From positions 1 through 64,000 of the forward strand of contig NZ_CALPCC010000011.1 of NCBI RefSeq assembly GCF_943192905.1: DNA of 64,000 nucleotides. Reading direction: 5' to 3'. Origin of the DNA: Adlercreutzia murintestinalis (lineage in GTDB: Bacteria > Actinomycetota > Coriobacteriia > Coriobacteriales > Eggerthellaceae). The notes beneath the pieces are model-generated. The model made no database searches and was not told where the DNA came from. It worked only from the letters and a program-made list of their open reading frames with translations. Positions 28,203 through 36,566 of this stretch are shown here, piece by piece. A program made the translations under genes and the position numbers. Each line of letters opens with the position of its first letter. The first letter of the stretch is position 1.

Positions 28203-28733
28203 ATGTTCAAGCTCTTCAAGGAGATTCGCGAAACCGGCGATGCCACCGTCGAGTATCCATTTGCACCTTATGAGTTCCCTGATGGGTTTAGAGGCAAGCC
28301 GGAGCACAACGAGAAGCTCTGCATCGCATGCGAGGCCTGCGCTATCGCCTGTCCAGCCAATGCGATCACCATGGAGTTGAGTGAGGATCAGTCTCTCATC
28401 ACATGGAATATCAATTACGGACGTTGCATCTTCTGCGGCCGGTGTCAGGAAGTGTGTCCGATGTTCGCCATTGAGCTCACCAAGGAATTCGAGCTCACCG
28501 TGCTCAACAAGGCTGATCTGGGCGAATCGTGCGCCTACGAAGTGGCGCGCTGCTCATGCTGTGGAAAGCCCTACGCGGTCAAGAAAGAAGTGGACTACGT
28601 GCGTAACCTGCTGTCCAAGATGGGCGGTCCCGCTGCTACGGATATCAAGAAACTGGATCGATGCCTGGATTGCCGTCGCCTTGAGGATGCAGAGGCGTTT
28701 CAGCTGCAGGCGCGTCATAGAGGGGAGGCCTAG
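28203..28733 (+). CDS. hyfH: Hydrogenase ferredoxin subunit HyfH (NuoI-like)
   Basis: 176 aa with two [4Fe-4S] motifs, CIACEACAIACP and CIFCGRCQEVCP, as in HycF/HyfH. The C-terminal part has extra cysteines (CSCCGKPY, CLDCRR) found in HycF-like proteins. It passes electrons between the small subunit and the polyferredoxin. The ribosome site GGTGGTAAGG leads directly to ATG 28203, three bases after the hyfG stop. Confidence 0.93.
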   Translation: MFKLFKEIRETGDATVEYPFAPYEFPDGFRGKPEHNEKLCIACEACAIACPANAITMELSEDQSLITWNINYGRCIFCGRCQEVCPMFAIELTKEFELTVLNKADLGESCAYEVARCSCCGKPYAVKKEVDYVRNLLSKMGGPAATDIKKLDRCLDCRRLEDAEAFQLQARHRGEA

Positions 28734-29516
28734 ATGTTGGCAGATAATATCCCGCCTCAGCTTCAGTGGAAGCCCGACCCTATCACGCTCGATGCGAAGG
28801 TAGCGGAGGCTAAGAAGAAGCTGCTCGAATCCATCAAGCGGTCCGTCTATGTGTACCGCGTGGATTGCGGCGGTTGCAACGGCTGTGAGATCGAGATATT
28901 CGCGACGATCACTGCCGTATTCGATGCTGAGCGCTTCGGCATAAAGGTGGTCCCTTCGCCCCGCCATGCGGACATGCTCTTGTACACCGGTGCTATGACC
29001 AGGTCCATGAGAGAGCCAGCCATCCGCGCTTATCATGCTGCTCCCGATCCGAAGATCGTCATGTCCTACGGTGCATGTGGATGCACGGGTGGCATCTTCC
29101 ATGACAATTATTGCGTATGGGGCGGCACCGACCCTATCTTGCCCGTCGATGTCTACGTGCCAGGATGCCCGCCAACTCCCCCTGCTACCATCTTCGGCTT
29201 CGCGTGCGCGCTGGGCATTCTCGATCAGAAGCTCCATGCAAGTCACCATGTAGCACCTGCGGACGATCAGACGTTCGTCGCCTTTCCCGCGATCCCATAC
29301 AAAGTGCGCACGTCGTTCGAACGCGAAGCGCGCCGCATGAGCGGCTATTATTTCGGAAAAAAGATCGTCGATGAGTTCATGCTGACGATCTCCAAAGACA
29401 AAGAAGATGTATTCGGAGCGATCGATCGCCTGATAGGCAATGAGACCGATGCGCGTAAGCGTGCGGTGTTCATGGACTTGAGGGCGCTTCTGATGAGCAA
29501 GGTGGTCAAAGGATGA
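28734..29516 (+). CDS. hyfI: [NiFe] hydrogenase small subunit HyfI (NuoB-like)
   Basis: 260 aa, holding the proximal [4Fe-4S] cluster: [11 protein letters not shown] near residue 45, GACGCTGG near residue 108 and VPGCPPTP near residue 142, the four-Cys pattern of NuoB/HycG/HyfI. A C-terminal extension of about 100 residues follows. It pairs with HyfG. GGGGAGG precedes the ATG, and the ATGA at its 3' end overlaps the next gene. Confidence 0.95.
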   Translation: MLADNIPPQLQWKPDPITLDAKVAEAKKKLLESIKRSVYVYRVDCGGCNGCEIEIFATITAVFDAERFGIKVVPSPRHADMLLYTGAMTRSMREPAIRAYHAAPDPKIVMSYGACGCTGGIFHDNYCVWGGTDPILPVDVYVPGCPPTPPATIFGFACALGILDQKLHASHHVAPADDQTFVAFPAIPYKVRTSFEREARRMSGYYFGKKIVDEFMLTISKDKEDVFGAIDRLIGNETDARKRAVFMDLRALLMSKVVKG

Positions 29517-30115
29517 GCGTGACCATCCGTCAGGGCGATGCGAAGCGCGTCTCCCGTTCGCTCGTTGAGCAGGAGGCGTGCCTATCGTCGCTCTCTGCGT
29601 TCGAGAACATGCGGTCGGCGGCACAGCATACCACCGATTCCAGAACAGCTCGTGAGGTGGTCTTCTATCGCTTGAGCGAGAAGTTCGTCGATCACGAGCG
29701 CTCCATCCCTGAGGAGGCGCAATCGGTGCTCTACTACACCCTTGCCATCGGTCATCATACGGGCATCATCGATTGCCTTCGACCTCGGCTGACCACCTCG
29801 CGCGACGTATTCGCTAAAGCGATCGATCTGCTGGAAGACGGAGAAGGACGTGACAAGCTCATCGGAATCGAGAGATTCGGCGAGATCGAGGTCAAGAAAG
29901 AGCATGTCCTGCCGCTTAAGCTGGCTGTGATCGAGGCCCTTGAACGGTCATCTGCCGTCATGGACAAGCTAGAAGATAAGGCCGGAAGCGCTTCTTCCCA
30001 TGAAACGGTAGTGGCCATCGATGCCTTTGCGTGGCTCGAGGAATTCCTCTGCCTATTGGAAGAGGTCCAATGCGAGCCTTGCGTGTATGCCATGGGAAGA
30101 AGAGTGACATGCTGA
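29513..30115 (+). CDS. hycH: HycH/HyfJ-family hydrogenase assembly protein with N-terminal extension
   Basis: 200 aa. From about residue 48 it matches Hyc[54 protein letters not shown]. HycH is needed for maturation of the FHL hydrogenase large subunit. Typical members are about 136 aa; this one carries about 47 extra N-terminal residues and a C-terminal Cys-rich end ([11 protein letters not shown]). The start overlaps the hyfI stop (ATGA), supporting the long form. It overlaps hycI by seven bases. Confidence 0.85.
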   Translation: MSVTIRQGDAKRVSRSLVEQEACLSSLSAFENMRSAAQHTTDSRTAREVVFYRLSEKFVDHERSIPEEAQSVLYYTLAIGHHTGIIDCLRPRLTTSRDVFAKAIDLLEDGEGRDKLIGIERFGEIEVKKEHVLPLKLAVIEALERSSAVMDKLEDKAGSASSHETVVAIDAFAWLEEFLCLLEEVQCEPCVYAMGRRVTC

Positions 30116-30627
30116 GCGCAGAGGAGATACTCACAGCGTACGAGGACGCTGATCGTCGGAGGCAGATCGTCTTTGGCGTCGGAAGCGTTCTTCGCGGTGA
30201 TGATGCGGCAGGGCCGCTCTTGGTCAAGAAGATGGAAGACGCGCCTATCGAAGGTTGGGCGGCGGTTGATGGAGGACAAACGCCCGAGAACGATCTAGGG
30301 CATCTCCGCCGCCTTTCCCCAAAGCGCCTGCTTCTGGTTGATGCGGCAGCTATGGGACTCGAGCCTGGCACCATTCGGCGCCTCAGGGGGGCGGATGTGG
30401 CAAGTCAGTCGTTCATCACCACTCACACTTTGCCCATCACCTATCTTCTTGGCGAACTTGAATCCCTATGCTCAGAGGTGACCTTCCTTGGCATCCAGCC
30501 ATCGGGAACGGAGTTCTTCGATCCCGTTCATGCTCGCGTGCTCGCTGCCGTGGATACCATCTATCGGGGCATTGCCCGGGGAGACGACTTTGAAGGAATT
30601 CCCTACGTCAACGATGAAAGGAACTAG
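30109..30627 (+). CDS. hycI: Hydrogenase maturation endopeptidase HycI
   Basis: 172 aa, an M52-family protease that trims the C-terminal tail of the hydrogenase large subunit after nickel insertion. Nickel-sensing residues of the family are present in GDDAAGPLL, VDAAAMGLEPG and TTHTLPITYLLGEL; VDGGQTPENDL and FLGIQPSG are also conserved with E. coli HycI. An extra N-terminal helix of about 15 residues precedes the core. The start at 30109 overlaps hycH. Confidence 0.92.
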   Translation: MLSAEEILTAYEDADRRRQIVFGVGSVLRGDDAAGPLLVKKMEDAPIEGWAAVDGGQTPENDLGHLRRLSPKRLLLVDAAAMGLEPGTIRRLRGADVASQSFITTHTLPITYLLGELESLCSEVTFLGIQPSGTEFFDPVHARVLAAVDTIYRGIARGDDFEGIPYVNDERN

Positions 30628-30630
30628 AAC

Positions 30631-31461
30631 ATGTCTATTGAGAAAGAAGATCTGACAGCCATCAATCCAGTCGCTTTAGCGCCAGCGGCAACCGAGGCGA
30701 AAGCTGAGGCCGTTGGCGTAACCAAAGCTGACATGCATCCTGCCAAGTGCTTCGTGTCGGCCATGCTGGCTGGTGCATTCATCGGCTTCGGCGCCATGTA
30801 CTTCTGCACCTTCTTGGGAGACACATCTATGGCATTCGGCGCACAGCGCCTCATCGGCGGCCTGTGTTTCTGCTTGGGCCTATGCTTGGTGCTGTGCTGT
30901 GGCGCAGAGTTGTTCACGGGCAATGTGCTCATGGCCTGCGCCAAGGCCTCGAGGAAGATAACCTTCGGGGGCATGTTCCGCAATTGGGTCATCGTGTGGG
31001 TTGGCAATCTGGCTGGATCGCTTGTGGCGGTATTCATCGTGTTCATGTCGAACCTTCAGGGCATGAACGGCGGAGAGGTCGGCAACGCATTCGTGTCGGT
31101 GGCGGCGGGAAAGGTAGCGCTCGCACCGCACGTCCTCTTCTTCAAAGCGATCCTCTGCAACATCCTGGTGTGCCTTGCTGTCTGGATTGGCTTTTCCGGC
31201 AAGACCATCGCCGACAAGATCTTGGGGATCCTGCTTCCCATCTCGGCATTCGTTGCATGCGGATTCGAGCACTGCGTAGCGAACATGTTCTTCCTGCCCA
31301 TGGGGCTCTTCCTTAATGGCGCTGGTTTCGGCGCTGCAGATGCGGTCACGCTCGCCGGTGTGGGCTACAACTTGGCCCTCGCCACGCTCGGCAACATCGT
31401 CGGCGGCTTGCTGGTGGGCATGGCCTATTGGTTTATTTACCACAAGAAGCAGGCAAAGTAA
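30631..31461 (+). CDS. focA: Formate/nitrite-family channel (FocA-like)
   Basis: 276 aa, six to eight hydrophobic segments of the FNT family. The signatures CGAELFTGNVL (around residue 90) and ACGFEHCVANMFFLP (around residue 210, with the pore His) match FocA more than NirC. It imports or exports formate across the cytoplasmic membrane for FdhF. GAAAGGAACTAGAAC precedes the ATG. It follows hycI by three bases, so formate entry is co-expressed with FHL. Confidence 0.92.
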   Translation: MSIEKEDLTAINPVALAPAATEAKAEAVGVTKADMHPAKCFVSAMLAGAFIGFGAMYFCTFLGDTSMAFGAQRLIGGLCFCLGLCLVLCCGAELFTGNVLMACAKASRKITFGGMFRNWVIVWVGNLAGSLVAVFIVFMSNLQGMNGGEVGNAFVSVAAGKVALAPHVLFFKAILCNILVCLAVWIGFSGKTIADKILGILLPISAFVACGFEHCVANMFFLPMGLFLNGAGFGAADAVTLAGVGYNLALATLGNIVGGLLVGMAYWFIYHKKQAK

Positions 31462-31464
31462 GCC

Positions 31465-32280
31465 ATGAGGTTGGTCGATCGGCATAAGGGGGATGAGGCC
31501 ATCGAGGAGTGCTCGGGCGAGCTTCTGATGCCCGATGGGAGCCGAGAGCCGGTCAAACGTCCTGTGCTCGCAGAGCACGTCATGGAGGTTTCTGTGAACA
31601 CAGTGCCGACCATGCGTATCGTTTGCACGCCCAACCACCTGGTCGACCTTGTCATCGGTCGCTTGTATACCGAGGGAATCATCGAGGGGATCGCAGAGAT
31701 AGAAGAGGTCTATCTCTGCGACCAAGGGACGCGCGCGTCTGTGCTTCTGACAGTTCATGCTGCCGACTTCTCTCATCAAGGGGTGGAGGTCGTACCTTCA
31801 TGTTGTACGGGAAACCGCGTCTACAACCAATACTTCGCCAACGAGAACCGACCAGATAAAGTGGTGCCCATCCCCTGGAAGCCGGAATGGATATTCGTTG
31901 TGGCGCGAATGTTTGCCGACGATACGCCGCTTCATCGAACGACGATGGGAACCCATAGCTGCTACCTCGTGCTTGCCGGAGAGGTTGTCATCTGCTGTGA
32001 AGATCTGGGGCGACACAATGCCTTTGATAAGGTCATAGGCTCTGCCCTTCGCCAAGGCATCGACTTGAGGAATGCCCTCGTGTATTCGAGCGGACGGCTT
32101 CCGGTCGACATGGTCATGAAGGCGATACGGGGTGGCATTCCCATTCTGGCCACCAAAGCGGTGCCCACCGACGAGACCATACGTCTCGCGCGTGAGTATG
32201 ACCTGACGCTCGTGTGCCAAGCCCGACCTGATTCGATGACGGTGTACAACGACCCGATGCGCAAACGGGAAGGTTCGTGA
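31465..32280 (+). CDS. fdhD: FdhD-family sulfurtransferase for formate dehydrogenase
   Basis: 271 aa. FdhD supplies sulfur to the molybdenum cofactor of FDH, which is essential for activity. C-terminal family motifs are clear: EDLGRHNAFDKVIGSAL, SSGRLPVDMVMKA and RPDSMTVYND. The catalytic cysteine loop near residue 112 reads SCCTGN, two adjacent cysteines instead of the CxxC of E. coli FdhD. It follows focA by three bases. Confidence 0.9.
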   Translation: MRLVDRHKGDEAIEECSGELLMPDGSREPVKRPVLAEHVMEVSVNTVPTMRIVCTPNHLVDLVIGRLYTEGIIEGIAEIEEVYLCDQGTRASVLLTVHAADFSHQGVEVVPSCCTGNRVYNQYFANENRPDKVVPIPWKPEWIFVVARMFADDTPLHRTTMGTHSCYLVLAGEVVICCEDLGRHNAFDKVIGSALRQGIDLRNALVYSSGRLPVDMVMKAIRGGIPILATKAVPTDETIRLAREYDLTLVCQARPDSMTVYNDPMRKREGS

Positions 32281-32297
32281 TTCTAAGGGGAATTACC

Positions 32298-32888
32298 ATG
32301 GTTGTGAAGAAAGCCTATGATGCTATAACGCAACTCATGTATGGGAATGCGTCGTACTTGAGCGCGAAGGTATCCGGCAGTGATATCTCGCCTGCTTTGC
32401 GAGAGCGCTTGCGTGATGAGGGACAGAAGCCCATCGCTGTGATCTTGACCTGTTCCGATTCGCGCGTGGTGCCCGAAGATATCTTCATGTGCGGGTTGGG
32501 CGAGCTCTTCGTTGTGCGCGTGGCTGGCAATGTTGCTGATGAGGCGCAGATCGCCAGTGTCGTCTATGCAGTGGAGCACTTGGGCGTTCCGCTGGTCATG
32601 GTGCTCGGCCACACGCATTGTGGTGCAGTAACCGCCGTGATGGAGGGATACGAGGATGAAAGCCTCGCGCCGCTGACGAGCCAGATTGCGGAGGCCATAG
32701 AAGGAGAAAGCGATCTGGAGCGGGCCTGCTGTTTGAATGCCTTGGCGTCTGTCGAGCGGCTCAGGGAAGTTCCAGAGCTCATGGAGCTGGAGGACGCAGG
32801 AAAGCTGACCATGCTTGCTGCTCTATACCATATCGGCAGCGGGCGCATTGAGATGCTTGACCAGCAGCGTGGGACGACTGAGGCTTAG
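32298..32888 (+). CDS. Beta-class carbonic anhydrase
   Basis: 196 aa. Zinc ligands are visible: CSDSR (around residue 52) and HTHCGAV (around residue 110), the beta-CA pattern with its Asp-Arg dyad. It interconverts CO2 and bicarbonate. The start at 32298 follows AAGGGG by eight bases. As the last gene of the FHL operon it would hydrate CO2 released by formate oxidation, helping pull formate to H2. That role is inferred from position. Confidence 0.9.
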   Translation: MVVKKAYDAITQLMYGNASYLSAKVSGSDISPALRERLRDEGQKPIAVILTCSDSRVVPEDIFMCGLGELFVVRVAGNVADEAQIASVVYAVEHLGVPLVMVLGHTHCGAVTAVMEGYEDESLAPLTSQIAEAIEGESDLERACCLNALASVERLREVPELMELEDAGKLTMLAALYHIGSGRIEMLDQQRGTTEA

Positions 32889-32935
32889 CCACCCACTAGC
32901 CTAAGACCGTTATGGCTCATCGGAGATTCGCGGAT

Positions 32936-34162
32936 ATGGCGCAGCGGCAGCAGTCTAGAGAGGATGCCTTCTTGGCCATCTTCCTCGCTGCGCTCGGGGT
33001 TATCATCGGGGTGCTGACCCTCGCGCTGGGCCTTGCCGTTGACGTGGCTGAGGCTTTGTTCTTGGCGCATCCACACCTTGTCTGGCTTCTGCCCGTGGCA
33101 GGGATTGCCTCGTACGGGATATATCACGTCTTGCACCTCGATTTCAGCTGGAGTACGGCACGGGTGCTCAAAGCATCGAAGAGCGATGGACGTGTGCCCT
33201 TGGCGCTGGTTCCGGCCATCATCGTGGGGACGTTCCTCACGGTGCTGTGTGGTGGATCGGTAGGGAAGGAGGCGGCGGCCATTCAGATGGGCGGTGGCCT
33301 GACTAGCTTGTTCCGTGAAAAGGTGGCGGAGCGCTACCGACGGCTGCTTGCTCCCGCCGCCACCGCAGCGGCGCTCGGAGCTATGCTGGGAGCGCCGCTG
33401 GCTGGCGTCGTCTTCTCATTCGAGGCCGTCAGGAAGCGTCCTAGCAAGTTCGTCGAGGTTGTCGCACCGCTTTTCACCTCGCTGCTTTCCTGGGGCGTCA
33501 CTATGATAGTCGGGGTTCGATTCCTAGAGCTGCCCTCCGTATCCGTTCTCGAGCTGGCTGACTATCGGATCATAGGAATCGCGCTTGCTTCGGCGGTAGG
33601 CGCAGGTGCTTTGGCGGTGGTGTTCTGCAAGGCGTTTGAAGCTATGAAAGGTGGTCTTCGCCGAGTCGGATCGCCGGTGTTCGCGCTTGCGGTGGGTGGT
33701 GTGGTGACGGCGCTCGTGCTCGGATATGCCGACCCCCTGCACTACGAGCCGATTCGAGATTACTGCGGCACGGGTATGGCTCTCGTTGATGGGGCGCTTT
33801 CCGGCAATCGCCTGCCTTCGTGGGCGTTTCTGGCCAAGCTCGCTTTAACACTGCTGACCTTTGCTGGAGGGTACAAGGGCGGTGAGCTCATGCCCATACT
33901 CGCTATCGGGGCGTGTTTGGGCTCATCGATCGATTGGGCATTCGTCGTCGCAGGTGGTGGGGTGCTCTCGGGGGGAGCGCCCGTGGTGGAGATGAGCATG
34001 ATGGCTTTCTTTGCTGCTTGCACCAATTGCCCCCTTACTGCCATGGTGCTCAGCTTCGAGCTCTTCGGGTCTGTGGGATTGATCGCATCTGCTCTGCCCG
34101 TGATCGTCGCGTCTCTTATCTCCTGTTCGTCGAGCATTTATCCTACGACGCTGACCGGCTAA
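32936..34162 (+). CDS. ClC-family chloride channel/antiporter
   Basis: About 408 aa with ten or more hydrophobic segments. The anion-selectivity motif reads GGSVGKEAAAIQMGGG around residue 110 (GKEGP in most ClC proteins, here GKEAA, with the gating Glu kept). A C-terminal YKGGELMPILAIGACLGS matches the GGxFxP-like motif. GGAG lies ten bases before ATG 32936; ATG 32912 is an alternative. It follows the carbonic anhydrase by under 50 bases and may share the transcript. Confidence 0.85.
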   Translation: MAQRQQSREDAFLAIFLAALGVIIGVLTLALGLAVDVAEALFLAHPHLVWLLPVAGIASYGIYHVLHLDFSWSTARVLKASKSDGRVPLALVPAIIVGTFLTVLCGGSVGKEAAAIQMGGGLTSLFREKVAERYRRLLAPAATAAALGAMLGAPLAGVVFSFEAVRKRPSKFVEVVAPLFTSLLSWGVTMIVGVRFLELPSVSVLELADYRIIGIALASAVGAGALAVVFCKAFEAMKGGLRRVGSPVFALAVGGVVTALVLGYADPLHYEPIRDYCGTGMALVDGALSGNRLPSWAFLAKLALTLLTFAGGYKGGELMPILAIGACLGSSIDWAFVVAGGGVLSGGAPVVEMSMMAFFAACTNCPLTAMVLSFELFGSVGLIASALPVIVASLISCSSSIYPTTLTG

Positions 34163-34237
34163 CCGATTGCTGGCAATCGATCCGAAAGCTTTGTTCCCTA
34201 ACGGAAGGTACGGACTTGAGATGGAAGAGGTGATCCC

Positions 34238-35391
34238 ATGGAGTTCACATTCGTCTCTCTGCTGGTCATAACTGCCATCGCCTTTGTGGGTCCTCTTATA
34301 GCGGCACTCTTTCCCAACAGGATCCTTCCTGAGACCGTTCTCTTCTTGGTGGGCGGCATGGTGCTCGGACCTTATGTGCTCGACGTCATCATCATCGACC
34401 ACGCGATAACCCTCTTGTCCGATCTAGGATTGGGCTTTCTCTTCCTCTTAGCAGGCTATGAGCTTGATATGAAGGATCTCGTTGGCGCTGAGGGAAGGAG
34501 CGCAGTCTTGCCCATACCCGCATCGGTCGTCTCGTGAACGCTCACGGAAGCTCGGGCGAGCTTTTCCCTATAGTTGCCATCTCGCTTCTGATTTCGGCTC
34601 GGACCACCTGGGTAACTTTGGCGGTGCTGCTCGCCTTCGCGCTTCTAGCGGTAGCTGTCGCCCTCATCTCGAAGAAGGCGAAGGACAAGGATATGGCGCT
34701 CTCTCGCTTCATCATCAAGAACTCAGAGACGAATTCGCAGATGAACATCCGCGCGGTAGTGCTCCTTCTCGTGACGCTGGTCACCGTTTCGGCACTCTTC
34801 GAACTCGATATCGTGCTCGGTGCCTTCGCCTCAGGCTTCATCCTTCGGACTGTGCTTCCCCACGGAGATGCTGTTCTGGAGCAGAAGCTCAACGGAATCG
34901 GATACGGCTTCTTCGTTCCCTTGTTCTTCGTCGTCAGTGGAATGAAGATCGATCCGGCGGCAGTTGCGTCCGAGCCGGTGCTGGTGGCGGCATTCATCCT
35001 GCTGCTTGTTCTCATTCGTGCGGTGCCCATCTATGTTTCCTGGAGCATCTCCAAAGAGTCTCGCGACATGAAGCCGCGGTCCAAGGCCAGCGTGGCATCG
35101 TATTGCACCACGGCGCTTCCCCTGATCGTTGCGGTGACATCGGTTGCCACCTCAATGGGTGTGATCAGCCAAGAGATAGCGTCGATACTGATCACTGCAG
35201 GAGGCAATACGGTCTTGATCATGCCGCTTGTTGCTTCCATCGTGCTTCACTCTCTGGATGCGGATCTGGTGGAAGCAGGTGGCTGCTTCCGGGGCTGGAA
35301 TGACTTCTTCAGGCGAGTTTTCGAGGCAGAATGCTCGCTTGGCGATCGCTCCTGTTCCCTGTATGGGAACAGGAGCGTGAGATCAGTTTGA
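34238..35391 (+). pseudogene. CPA2-family cation/proton antiporter, broken by internal deletion
   Basis: Two frames cover one protein. Frame 1 (34238-34537) has the N-terminal helices ending GFLFLLAGYELDMKDLVGAEG. Frame 2 (open from 34492, first start GTG 34534, to 35391) resumes at TRIGRLVNAHGSSGELFPI, which in relatives lies some 50-60 residues further on (the LGRLVLAHGAVGE region). So about 150-170 bases seem to be missing around 34492-34510 with a net frame change, removing one to two helices. The C-terminal helices are intact (FASGFILRTVLP, VVSGMKID). GTGA overlap at 34534 could allow a split product, but it would lack essential helices. Confidence 0.75.
35347..35377. terminator. Bidirectional hairpin terminator
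   Basis: CGCTCCTGTTCCC-TGTAT-GGGAACAGGAGCG, a perfect 13-bp stem, lies between the plus-strand antiporter remnant and the minus-strand HEPN gene. It sits inside the last codons of the antiporter frame, suggesting that the original stop codon was upstream or that the tail has drifted. Confidence 0.7.
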
Positions 35392-35787
35392 ATTCGACGA
35401 CTCCGCGTCTGCGACTGCAGCAAGATAATCATCTATTTCCGAGAGGGCGCGCTCTAGCTTTCTCGCTTCGATGGCGTATCCCAAGATGTAGCGCGCCTTC
35501 GCTTCCCACAGCGAGAACATCTCAGCATGGTCGATGAGGTACTCGCTCAGCTGAAGATCGACCCTGCTCTCGTTTCCGATACGGATGAGCTGGTCGATGT
35601 CGTGCGTTTTCGGGTACTCTATGCCATCTTGCTCAAGAAGGTACTTCAGTGTCAGTTCCAAAGCTTGTTGAAGGTGATAGCCTGCAAGGTTGAGCTGCTC
35701 TTCGTCCCCGTTGGCATTATCGAGCAAAAGCTTTGCGCTCTTGAAGTTGGCGGCTGCCTTGCCATAGAGCGTTGTTGCGCTAGCCAT
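35383..35787 (-). CDS. HEPN-domain protein (toxin-like half of HEPN/MNT pair)
   Basis: 134 aa, all-helical. The HEPN pattern is visible as LAGYHLQQALELTLKYLLEQ followed by IEYPKTHDIDQLI. In HEPN/MNT systems this protein is an RNase or toxin-like partner. I do not see a classical RxxxxH motif, so catalytic activity is uncertain. It overlaps the MNT gene by eight bases and is translated after it. Confidence 0.8.
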   Translation of the reverse strand: MASATTLYGKAAANFKSAKLLLDNANGDEEQLNLAGYHLQQALELTLKYLLEQDGIEYPKTHDIDQLIRIGNESRVDLQLSEYLIDHAEMFSLWEAKARYILGYAIEARKLERALSEIDDYLAAVADAESSNSN

Positions 35788-36307
35788 ATACCTTGACCCC
35801 TTTCGACATGATCTCCTTCGCTAAGCGTTCGTCTATCGTAGCGGGTGTCCATACGTCGTATTCGAAGTCATGCGTGCGATTGAGAAGATTCCCATTCACC
35901 TCAGTTTCAGCATCCACGAAGACATCAACATCGCTTCCGATATGACAGCTTTCCGTGACGCTGGACCCGAAGACCCACATTTCTTTCAAAGTTGATGACC
36001 CAGATATATCATCGATGAGCTCTCTGACCTTCCTTTGCTGGATGGGGTAGATGAGGTCACAATTCTGGAAGGGGTCATCGATGCAGACCTTCCATCTGGT
36101 CTTTTTGGGGATGTGGTGGCGCTCTGAGGTCGTGTCTGCTGCCAGATGCGCATCAACGGCAGTTTCAAGCATGCTGAGCACATACGATGGGGGAGAGCTT
36201 GCGCCCTGTTCCCATTGCTGCAAGGTACGCACGGGGATGCCAAAGGTATTTGCGAAATCCCTCTGGCTGAGACGTGTGCGTGTACGCATGTTCTTTACGG
36301 AAACCAT
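35780..36307 (-). CDS. XRE-type HTH fused to minimal nucleotidyltransferase (MNT antitoxin-like)
   Basis: 175 aa. Residues about 1-55 form a Cro/CI helix-turn-helix (RLSQRDFANTFGIPVRTLQQWEQG). Residues about 70-170 are a minimal nucleotidyltransferase with GSSVTESCHIGSDVDVFVD, the GS-x(n)-DxD signature with both Asp present. MNT antitoxins act on HEPN partners by adding nucleotides. The fused HTH should bind the 31-bp palindrome at 36337-36367 to autorepress the pair. MNT usually stands alone, so the fusion is less common. Confidence 0.82.
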   Translation of the reverse strand: MVSVKNMRTRTRLSQRDFANTFGIPVRTLQQWEQGASSPPSYVLSMLETAVDAHLAADTTSERHHIPKKTRWKVCIDDPFQNCDLIYPIQQRKVRELIDDISGSSTLKEMWVFGSSVTESCHIGSDVDVFVDAETEVNGNLLNRTHDFEYDVWTPATIDERLAKEIMSKGVKVYG

Positions 36308-36336
36308 GATGAGTCCTTACCGAACAGCACGGTGTT

Positions 36337-36367
36337 CATAGTCTATACGTTATTAACGTATAGACTA
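36337..36367. promoter_or_regulatory. 31-bp perfect palindrome upstream of HEPN/MNT operon
   Basis: Half-site ATAGTCTATACGTTA, one central T, then its exact complement. It lies 30 bases before the MNT start and includes promoter-like TATA words on both strands. It is a likely operator for the XRE domain encoded next to it. Confidence 0.75.
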
Positions 36368-36470
36368 TCTGATATGAAGGGAACATGCAACGCTATGCCG
36401 ATCGTTCCAGTTGCGCTTTGGCGATTCCGCTTCCACATCGGGGAAGAGCGACGAGGACCGCGCTTGTATC

Positions 36471-36551
36471 CTTGGTATCTGTGCGCTGATACCAGTATTC
36501 TCCAAAGAGATAACAGTTTGCATCGTGGGCGTCCTTTGGGGCGCCCTTTTT
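36471..36551 (+). promoter_or_regulatory. Leader with hairpin and intrinsic terminator ahead of a metal exporter
   Basis: TGGTATC-N8-GATACCA (36473-36494) is followed by a terminator: GGGCGTCC-TTTG-GGGCGCCC, an eight-pair stem with one G-U pair (36527-36546), and five T (36547-36551). It ends only 16 bases before the exporter start at 36567. There is no plus-strand gene upstream to terminate, so conditional termination (attenuation or a metal riboswitch) is the natural reading. It does not match a riboswitch I can name. Confidence 0.55.
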
Positions 36552-36566
36552 CGCTACTATGGTCTC

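Noticed and set aside
36411-36566. N-terminal extension of the metal exporter
   Set aside because: These codons run through the intrinsic terminator and have no homology-like membrane pattern; the start at 36567 fits better.
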